Source: Coriobacteriaceae bacterium (GTDB lineage: Bacteria > Actinomycetota > Coriobacteriia > Coriobacteriales > Coriobacteriaceae). From it: a stretch of DNA of 29,289 nt. Under the pieces are notes generated by a model. The model was not told the origin of the DNA, ran no database searches, and worked only from the letters and a program-made list of their open reading frames with translations. The stretch is from NCBI GenBank assembly GCA_902362275.1, contig CABIWB010000014.1:8858-38146 (forward strand), given 5' to 3'. The position numbers and the translations under genes are program-made. Every line of letters begins with the position of its first letter. Positions within the stretch are counted from its first letter, which is position 1. Below are positions 23,372 through 29,289 of the stretch, in pieces.

Positions 23372-23517
23372 AATCTAAGTCTTGCCTTCGGATGTAAGAC
23401 CAAGTTTGGGCGTAATTTTGTTCTTAGAGTTTTTCTGACGCTTCTTATTGCAGAAACTTGGCCTTAGAAGGCGCTATAAAATTCTAAGACCAAGTTTTGG
23501 CTCAAATTTGTTCTTAG
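23372..23517. promoter_or_regulatory. Repeat-rich control region upstream of the Fic gene
   Basis: Two direct copies share TAAGACCAAGTTT followed about 14 bp later by TTGTTCTTAG (23395-23427 and 23485-23517). Between them lies the inverted relative AAACTTGGCCTTAG (23454-23467). Each direct copy has CTAAGA/TCTTAG-like symmetry at its ends. They cover the 220-bp gap just before the Fic start at 23528, as an operator set would. Confidence 0.55.
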
Positions 23518-23527
23518 GACACTAACG

Positions 23528-24700
23528 ATGCTCGCACCCATCACACCCGGACGACAGGGAAACGTCAGGCACAACCTTTCAGGAGTCCTCGCCTATGATT
23601 CGTTTAGACCCGCCAATATGGATTCATTCTTTCCAATCAATTTATCCGCTGATTCCATGCGGCTTGTCTCCGATTGTCGCGCCATACTCGGCGAGGTTGA
23701 GGGCATGTCTCGCTTTGTTCCGAACATCGACATGTACCTTTCTATGTACGTTCGCAAGGAAGCGCTCTTGTCCTCTCAAATCGAGGGTACGCAATGTACG
23801 TTCGATGATGTTCTTGACCCGTCAAACGAATCCAATGCGAGCCGGGACCTAACCGACGTCGTCAACTACACTCGAGCGGTGCAGCAGGCGACCAAGCTCA
23901 TGGAGGAACTGCCACTCTGTATGAGGTTGCTCAAATCCGTCCATGCCACATTGCTTGGAAATGGCAGAGGCTCCGACAAGACGCCGGGCCAGTTCAGGAC
24001 GACTCAGAACTGGGTCGGACCAAACGGCTGCACGCTCAATGAGGCCCCGTATGTCCCTCCCAACACGGAGGATATGAAGGAGGCACTTGGCGACCTCGAG
24101 CTTTTCATCAACGAGCGTGACGACATCGATCCGGTCATCAAGGCCGCTTTGGTGCACTACCAGTTTGAAACCACACACCCGTTTCTCGACGGCAACGGAC
24201 GCCTCGGGCGTCTGCTCATCCTCCTTTCGCTCATACATGATGGGGCGCTCACCAAGCCGGTCATCTACCCCTCGTATGAACTCAAACGACACAGGAGCGA
24301 ATACTACGATTGGCTTATGCGCGTAAGGCAGAGAGGCGATTTTGAGGGATGGGTTTCGTTTTTCAGTACCTGCTTGCTTGCAAGCGCACGCGAGGCACGG
24401 GATTCGATGCGGAAGCTTGTCGACCTCCATTCGGAAACCGAAAGGCTGATTCGCGAAAAGGCGGGAAGGGCTACGACGAACGCCCTTATGCTACTCGACC
24501 TTCTCGAGGGCAATCCGATCGTCGACACCGCCTTTGTGTCTGAACGAATGCAGATTAGCAGATCGAGCGCAAACAACCTTATATCCCAATTTACCGATTG
24601 GGGCATTCTTGTCCAACGCGATACGAGCAGGAAACGATACCGCACGTTTTCATATGAGCCATATCTCGCCATCCTCCGAACCGGCGACGAGCCGCTCTAA
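23528..24700 (+). CDS. Fic family protein, class II, with C-terminal winged-helix
   Basis: 390 aa. The Fic motif HPFLDGNGRLGR (217-228) is complete, with catalytic His217. The N-terminal inhibitory motif SSQIEG (Ser82, Glu86) marks a class II self-inhibited Fic protein. The Fic/DOC N-domain (LSADSMRLVSDCRAILGEVE) precedes it. The C-terminal ~70 residues form a winged HTH (VDTAFVSERMQISRSSANNL), so the protein could bind DNA, perhaps its own promoter. The enzyme is expected to transfer AMP from ATP to hydroxyl groups of target proteins, held off by Glu86. No antitoxin gene is beside it. The target is unknown. Confidence 0.92.
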   Translation: MLAPITPGRQGNVRHNLSGVLAYDSFRPANMDSFFPINLSADSMRLVSDCRAILGEVEGMSRFVPNIDMYLSMYVRKEALLSSQIEGTQCTFDDVLDPSNESNASRDLTDVVNYTRAVQQATKLMEELPLCMRLLKSVHATLLGNGRGSDKTPGQFRTTQNWVGPNGCTLNEAPYVPPNTEDMKEALGDLELFINERDDIDPVIKAALVHYQFETTHPFLDGNGRLGRLLILLSLIHDGALTKPVIYPSYELKRHRSEYYDWLMRVRQRGDFEGWVSFFSTCLLASAREARDSMRKLVDLHSETERLIREKAGRATTNALMLLDLLEGNPIVDTAFVSERMQISRSSANNLISQFTDWGILVQRDTSRKRYRTFSYEPYLAILRTGDEPL

Positions 24701-24713
24701 GTCCCGGAAAGCC

Positions 24714-24751
24714 AAGGGGGCGAAACCGGCAACTGCCAGTCTCGCCCCCTT
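24714..24751 (+). terminator. Terminator after the Fic gene
   Basis: AAGGGGGCGA (24714-24723) pairs with TCGCCCCCTT (24742-24751), a perfect 10-bp stem starting 13 bases after the stop. A strong T-run is lacking. Confidence 0.65.
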
Positions 24752-24869
24752 AATGAACCTATCGGAAACTCCGGGATACGCCGTGGCCCGCTGAATCTAC
24801 GCTGCAAAGACTGTCCAAGATTCCCCTGGCACCGGCATCCCAGCACTGCCACAAAATCGATTCGGTACC

Positions 24870-24941
24870 TTGACAATCAGTTAGGTACCCCTAGAATCAC
24901 TTAGGCACAAAACATTTTTTCTACCTAACTAAGGAAAGGAG
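24870..24941 (+). promoter_or_regulatory. Promoter and likely MarR operator of the exporter operon
   Basis: TTGACA (24870-24875) and TAGAAT (24892-24897) are spaced 16 bp, a good sigma-70-type promoter. TTAGGTAC (24881-24888) lies between the boxes and TTAGGCAC (24901-24908) just after, 20 bp apart. The inverted ACCTAA follows (24923-24928). Binding of the MarR protein here would block the promoter. AAGGAAAGGAG (24931-24941) is the ribosome site, about 12 bases before ATG. Confidence 0.7.
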
Positions 24942-24953
24942 CGAAGCTTAGAT

Positions 24954-25457
24954 ATGTGTGTTGAACCACTCGTCCTTCCGCATGAGCCCGGCGGTGACCC
25001 GTCGCAACCGGTAGACATACCCGAAGCGGTCAGCGCCGAAGACAAACTCGCCAAGCGCATCCTGAGCGGCCTGGGCTTTTGCGGCCATTACATGCATTTT
25101 CATGGCGGAGGCGTGTCCGGTAAGGCGCCCATCATCTGCCTGCTGGCCAAGCAACCCGGCGGCGAGATGTCGCAGCAGGAACTCGGCATGCACTTTGACC
25201 TCAAGCCGGGGTCGCTTTCCGAGATCCTGTCCAAGCTCGAGCTCAACGGCCTCATCGAGCGCAGCCGTAACCCCAAGGATCGACGGCAGCTCACCATTCG
25301 CCTGACCGAAACCGGCCGGGAAAACGCCCGCATCGACCAGGCAGCCCGCATTCGCTTTAGAGAGCAGGCCTTTAGTGCCCTCACCCACGACGAGCGTGAA
25401 CAGCTCGCCGAGATGCTCGAAAAAATCCGCGTAACCTGGGAGGAACTGGATGATTAA
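24954..25457 (+). CDS. MarR family transcriptional regulator
   Basis: 167 aa. The winged-helix core reads APIICLLAKQPGGEMSQQEL, then DLKPGSLSEILSKLELNGLI, and the wing RSRNPKDRRQLTIRLTETGR (the DxR motif of MarR proteins). Helices at both ends would form the dimer. Its end overlaps the first ABC gene by 8 bp (ATGATTAA), so the three genes are translated together. It probably represses its own operon through the TTAGG repeats and responds to a compound exported by the transporter. Confidence 0.9.
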   Translation: MCVEPLVLPHEPGGDPSQPVDIPEAVSAEDKLAKRILSGLGFCGHYMHFHGGGVSGKAPIICLLAKQPGGEMSQQELGMHFDLKPGSLSEILSKLELNGLIERSRNPKDRRQLTIRLTETGRENARIDQAARIRFREQAFSALTHDEREQLAEMLEKIRVTWEELDD

Positions 25458-27273
25458 AACCCTCATGGGAAGCATCCGCGATTACAAGACGGTCACGATC
25501 GCCACGCCGCTGCTGGTGCTTGGCGAGGTGCTCTGCGAAATGATGATCCCGTTTATCACCGCCGACATGATCGACGCCATCAAAGACGGTGCCACCGTCG
25601 CCCAGATGCTTCCCACCGCAGGCTTTTTGGTGCTCATCGCACTGACGTCGCTCGCTTTTGGTGCCGCTGCCGGCGTCACCTGCAGTCATGCGAGCTGCGG
25701 CTTCGCCAAGAACCTGCGTCACGACCTGTTCTACAAGATCCAGACGTTCAGCTTTGCCAACATCGATGAGTTCTCGAGCTCCTCGCTCGTCACCCGCCTC
25801 ACCACCGACATCAACAACGTGCAGCAGGCCTTTATGATGCTCATCCGCATCGCCGTGCGCGCGCCGCTGGTGCTGGTCTTTGCCTTTGCCATGGCCTACG
25901 CCATGGGCGGCAGCGTCGCCATGGTCTACCTGGTCATCATTCCGCTGCTGGGCTTTGGCCTGTTCTTTATCATCTATAAGGTGCGCCCGATCTTTGCCCG
26001 CGTGTTCCGCAAGTACGACGCGCTCAACGAGTCCGTCGAGGAAAACGTCACCGGCATGCGCGTGGTCAAGAGTTACGTGCGCCAGGACTACGAGAAAGAG
26101 AAGTTCGCCACCGCCGCGCGCGACGTCCAGATGGACTTCACCCGCGCCGAAAAGCTGCTCGCCTTCAATAACCCCATGATGAACATCTGCGTCAACGGCG
26201 CGTTCGTCGTCATCATCTACCTGGGCTCCGAGCTCATCATCACGAGCCAGGGCACCTTGTTCGACGTGGGCCAGCTCTCCTCCATCTTTACCTATGGCTT
26301 CCAGATTCTGATGAGTCTGATGCAGCTGTCGATGATCTTTGTCATGGTGACCATGGCCGACGAGTCGGCACACCGCATTACCGAGGTGCTTGCCGCCGAG
26401 CCCACAATCGCCAACCCGACCGAGCCCGTGCTCGAGGTTGCCGACGGCTCCATCGACTTTGACCACGTGAGCTTTAAGTACTCCGAGCACGCGAAGCGCC
26501 AGGCGCTCGACGATATCGACCTGCATATTAAGAGCGGCGAGACCATCGGTATTATCGGCGGCACCGGCTCGGCCAAGTCGACGCTCGTGAATCTGATCGC
26601 CCGCCTGTACGATGTCACCGAAGGCACCGTGCGCGTCGGCGGCGTGGATGTGCGCGACTACGACTTGGACGCGCTGCGCCACCAGGTAGCCATGGTGCTG
26701 CAGAAAAACGTGCTGTTTAGCGGCACCATCGCCGAAAACCTGCGCTGGGGCGACCCGAACGCCACCGACGAGGAAGTCCGCGAGGCAGCACATCTGGCCT
26801 GCGCCGACGAGTTTGTCGACGGCTTCCCCAAGGGCTACGACACCTGGATTGAGCAGGGCGGCTCCAACGTTTCCGGCGGCCAGAAGCAGCGCCTGTGCAT
26901 TGCGCGTGCCCTGCTGCGTCGCCCCAAGATCTTGATCCTGGATGACTCCACGAGCGCCGTCGACACCAAGACCGACGCCAAGATCCGCGAGGGCCTGGCG
27001 AGTTATCTGCCCAACACGACCAAGCTCATCATTGCCCAGCGTATTAGCTCCGTGCAGGATGCCGATCGCATCATCGTCATGGAGGGCGGCCGCATCAAGG
27101 ACATCGGCAACCACGACGAGCTGCTCAAGACGAGCGAGATCTACCGCGAGACCTTTACCTCGCAGAACAAGATGAGCGCCGAGGGCGAGGACGCGGGCGA
27201 GACCGCTGCAGCCGGCACCGAGGCATCTGCATCGCAAGCCCAGACCCAGGAAGGAGGCGAGGCACATGAGTAA
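25450..27273 (+). CDS. ABC exporter half-transporter, subunit A (degenerate ATPase site)
   Basis: 607 aa with six membrane helices (residues 1-320) and a C-terminal NBD. Walker A is GGTGSAKST (370-378), where Ala replaces the usual Gly. The signature VSGGQKQR is canonical. Walker B ends LILDDSTS, with Asp499 in place of the catalytic Glu. The switch reads IIAQRISS, with Gln in place of His. These changes are typical of the non-catalytic subunit of heterodimeric exporters such as BmrC/D and TM287/288. The last ~25 residues are a low-complexity Glu/Ala tail. It pairs with the next gene, which overlaps by 8 bp (ATGAGTAA). Confidence 0.93.
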   Translation: MIKTLMGSIRDYKTVTIATPLLVLGEVLCEMMIPFITADMIDAIKDGATVAQMLPTAGFLVLIALTSLAFGAAAGVTCSHASCGFAKNLRHDLFYKIQTFSFANIDEFSSSSLVTRLTTDINNVQQAFMMLIRIAVRAPLVLVFAFAMAYAMGGSVAMVYLVIIPLLGFGLFFIIYKVRPIFARVFRKYDALNESVEENVTGMRVVKSYVRQDYEKEKFATAARDVQMDFTRAEKLLAFNNPMMNICVNGAFVVIIYLGSELIITSQGTLFDVGQLSSIFTYGFQILMSLMQLSMIFVMVTMADESAHRITEVLAAEPTIANPTEPVLEVADGSIDFDHVSFKYSEHAKRQALDDIDLHIKSGETIGIIGGTGSAKSTLVNLIARLYDVTEGTVRVGGVDVRDYDLDALRHQVAMVLQKNVLFSGTIAENLRWGDPNATDEEVREAAHLACADEFVDGFPKGYDTWIEQGGSNVSGGQKQRLCIARALLRRPKILILDDSTSAVDTKTDAKIREGLASYLPNTTKLIIAQRISSVQDADRIIVMEGGRIKDIGNHDELLKTSEIYRETFTSQNKMSAEGEDAGETAAAGTEASASQAQTQEGGEAHE

Positions 27274-29185
27274 GGCCACTACCGCCGAGCGCGTACGCAA
27301 CCGCAAGGGCGGCGCCATGACGCGCCTCATCAGAATGCTCTTTGGCTTCTACCCGGTGCTTTTGCCCCTCGTCGTCACCGGCGTGGTGCTCTGCGCCGTC
27401 ATCAACTCCATCGGCGCGACGTTTCTCCAGAGCGCGCTGCAGGTCATCAGCGAATCATGGCAGTCGGGCGACTGGACGGCCGCGCAGCCCAAAATTCTGA
27501 AGCTTGTGACTACCCTCGGCTGCATCTACGCCGTGGGCGTCGCGTCTTCGCTCTTCTGGAACCGCGCCATGGCCGTCATCACGCAGGGCTCGCTCGAGAA
27601 GCTGCGCGAGAAGATGTTCAACCGCATGCAGGACCTGCCGATCCGCTACTTCGACACGCATCAGCGCGGCGACATCATGAGCCACTACACCAACGACATC
27701 GACACGCTGCGCCAAATGATCAGCCAGTCGCTGCCCAACCTGCTCATGACGATCATCGTTATCGTCACGGTGTTCTTCATCATGCTGTACTACAGCGTTT
27801 GGATGTGCCTGGTCATCATTGCCGGCGTCGCCTTTATGACCTTTATGACCAAGCTGCTCGGCTCCAACTCCGCGCGCTTCTTTATTGCGCAGCAGACCGA
27901 GCTCGGCGTGGTCGAAGGTCATATCGAGGAGGTCATGAACGGTCAGAAGGTCGTCAAGGCGTTTTGCCACGAGTCCGCCGCCGAGACCGATTTCGATGAG
28001 CGCAACGAGAAGCTCTTCGAGGTCTCGCAGAAGGCCAACATGTACGCCAACATCCTCATGCCCGTCCTTATGAACCTGGGCAACCTGCTCTACGTGCTGG
28101 TCGCGCTGGCCGGCGGCATCTTCCTGGCGCTGGGCGTGCCTAACCTGAGCATCTCGGGCACGGCGCTTTCCATCGCCGTCGTGGTACCGTTCCTCAACAT
28201 GACCAAGCAGTTCTGCGGCCAGATCGGCCAGATCTCGCAGCAGATCAACGCCGTGGTCATGGGCCTTGCCGGCGCCGAGCGCATCTTTGAGCTGCTCGAC
28301 GAGGAGCCCGAGGCCGACGAGGGCTACGTGACGCTTGTCAACGCGCAGGTCAACCCCGACACTTGGCAGCTCGAGGAGGCCGACCACCACACCGGCATGT
28401 GGGCGTGGAAGCATCCGCACCGCGCGACCGGCGAAATTGAGTACGTGCCGCTGCGTGGCGATCTGGTCATGGACAACGTCGACTTTGGCTACACGCCCGA
28501 CCACGAGGTGTTGCACGGCGTGTCCGTGTTTGCCAAGCCGGGCCAGAAGGTCGCGTTTGTCGGCGCCACCGGTGCCGGCAAGACGACCATCACCAACCTC
28601 ATCAACCGCTTCTACGACATCGCCGACGGCAAGATCCGCTACGACGGCATCAACGTCAACAAGATCCGCAAGGCCGACCTGCGCCGCTCGCTGGGCGTCG
28701 TGCTACAGGACGTGAACCTGTTCACCGGCACTGTGATGGACAACATCCGCTACGGCAACCTGGACGCTACCGACGAGGAGTGCATCGCGGCGGCCAAGCT
28801 CGCGGGCGCGGACGACTTTATCACCCGCCTGCCCGACGGCTACGACACCATGCTCACCGGCAACGGCGCACAGCTGTCGCAGGGCCAGCGCCAGCTGATC
28901 TCGATCGCACGCGCCGCCGTCGCCGATCCGCCGGCGATGATCCTGGACGAGGCCACGTCGAGCATCGATACCCGCACCGAGGCCATCGTGCAGGCGGGCA
29001 TGGATAAGCTCATGGAGGGCCGCACGACGTTTGTCATCGCGCACCGCCTGTCTACCGTGCGCAACTCCGACGCGATCATCTGTCTGGATCACGGCCGCAT
29101 CATCGAGCGCGGCAACCACGACGAGCTGATCGCCAAGCGCGGGTACTACTACCAGCTGTACACGGGTGCGTTTGAGCTGGAGTAG
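27266..29185 (+). CDS. ABC exporter half-transporter, subunit B (catalytic ATPase site)
   Basis: 639 aa: six membrane helices, then an NBD with Walker A GATGAGKTT (433-441), signature LSQGQRQL, Walker B MILDEATSSID with catalytic Glu562, and H-loop VIAHRLST. Between the membrane domain and NBD lies an extra ~50 residues (LVNAQVNPDTWQLEEADHHT and on), common in this branch. As the active partner of subunit A it should export drugs, lipids or peptides across the membrane with ATP. The substrate is unknown; the MarR regulator points to a toxic compound. Confidence 0.93.
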   Translation: MSKATTAERVRNRKGGAMTRLIRMLFGFYPVLLPLVVTGVVLCAVINSIGATFLQSALQVISESWQSGDWTAAQPKILKLVTTLGCIYAVGVASSLFWNRAMAVITQGSLEKLREKMFNRMQDLPIRYFDTHQRGDIMSHYTNDIDTLRQMISQSLPNLLMTIIVIVTVFFIMLYYSVWMCLVIIAGVAFMTFMTKLLGSNSARFFIAQQTELGVVEGHIEEVMNGQKVVKAFCHESAAETDFDERNEKLFEVSQKANMYANILMPVLMNLGNLLYVLVALAGGIFLALGVPNLSISGTALSIAVVVPFLNMTKQFCGQIGQISQQINAVVMGLAGAERIFELLDEEPEADEGYVTLVNAQVNPDTWQLEEADHHTGMWAWKHPHRATGEIEYVPLRGDLVMDNVDFGYTPDHEVLHGVSVFAKPGQKVAFVGATGAGKTTITNLINRFYDIADGKIRYDGINVNKIRKADLRRSLGVVLQDVNLFTGTVMDNIRYGNLDATDEECIAAAKLAGADDFITRLPDGYDTMLTGNGAQLSQGQRQLISIARAAVADPPAMILDEATSSIDTRTEAIVQAGMDKLMEGRTTFVIAHRLSTVRNSDAIICLDHGRIIERGNHDELIAKRGYYYQLYTGAFELE

Positions 29186-29197
29186 GAACGGTTACTG

Positions 29198-29235
29198 ACG
29201 GAGGGTTCCCCGGGGCGTCGGGGTAATTCCTCCGT
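29198..29235 (+). terminator. Terminator after the exporter operon
   Basis: ACGGAGGGTTCCCCG (from 29198) pairs imperfectly with CGGGGTAATTCCTCCGT (to 29235), with a few bulges, 12 bases after the stop. A related block (CGGAGGAAATACCCCG) begins at 29271 near the window edge. The remaining 50 bases hold nothing else clear. Confidence 0.55.
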
Positions 29236-29289
29236 GCTCAAACATTCTCGCTTCGCTGCGAAACTGCGCGCGGAGGAAATACCCCGCCG

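Noticed and set aside
23528..24700. Fic protein as half of a toxin-antitoxin pair
   Set aside because: The inhibitory motif is inside the protein itself (class II) and no small antitoxin gene is adjacent.
25381..27330. 649-codon minus-strand open frame opposite the first ABC gene
   Set aside because: It mirrors a certain ABC transporter gene and is rich in His, Asp, Val and Gly, as expected from the complement of a high-GC gene.

Overview
The window is high-GC bacterial chromosome. Its gene set points to a gut actinobacterium of the Coriobacteriia, most likely Collinsella: sugar PTS operons with family-4 glycosidases, small intergenic hairpins of the form TGTGACAAAGGG...CCCTTTGTCACA, and heterodimeric ABC exporters. 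The genus is inferred from general resemblance; no ribosomal or marker gene is present to prove it.

Layout. 1-4 kb (minus strand): the 5' part of an aldose-1-epimerase-like gene, an unknown single-pass membrane protein, an AAA/DUF4143 ATPase preceded by two tandem palindromes, and an IDI-like Nudix protein cut short by an in-frame TAG. 4.07-5.3 kb: an MFS exporter. 5.5-13.6 kb: two related alpha-glucoside systems arranged tail to tail. The left one (plus) is GH4 glucosidase, PTS EIICB, RpiR-type regulator. The right one (minus) is GH4 then PTS EIICB, with its RpiR regulator divergent. A strong two-way terminator separates them. Each PTS would import and phosphorylate an alpha-glucoside and the partner GH4 enzyme would cleave the 6-phospho-glucoside. 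No EIIA domain is present, so a general EIIA encoded elsewhere must serve both.

13.65-21.58 kb: an integrated mobile element of about 7.9 kb inside the 5' end of a low-molecular-weight protein tyrosine phosphatase gene. A 19-bp identical sequence lies at both ends. The left copy sits in a 20-codon stub of the phosphatase gene; the right copy sits in the intact gene, whose first codons and upstream region the element supplies. The element carries an IS21-type remnant, an ABC-F protein (possible ribosome-protection resistance cargo), an unknown 107-aa protein, a gene broken by TAA, an FtsK/TcpA-like ATPase with a damaged Walker A motif, a HUH-endonuclease/SF3-helicase Rep split by TAG, two hairpins just upstream of rep that could be an origin, and a Tn916-like tyrosine integrase that looks intact. 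The transfer and replication module thus looks recently decayed, while the integrase and cargo look sound.

21.5-29.2 kb: the restored phosphatase, a cluster of direct and inverted 19-bp repeats, a TIGR04076-like protein overlapping a pyridoxamine-kinase-like gene (minus), a class II Fic protein behind a repeat-rich promoter region, and a MarR regulator translationally coupled to two half-transporters. The transporters form a heterodimeric ABC exporter with one degenerate ATPase site, and the operon ends in a terminator.
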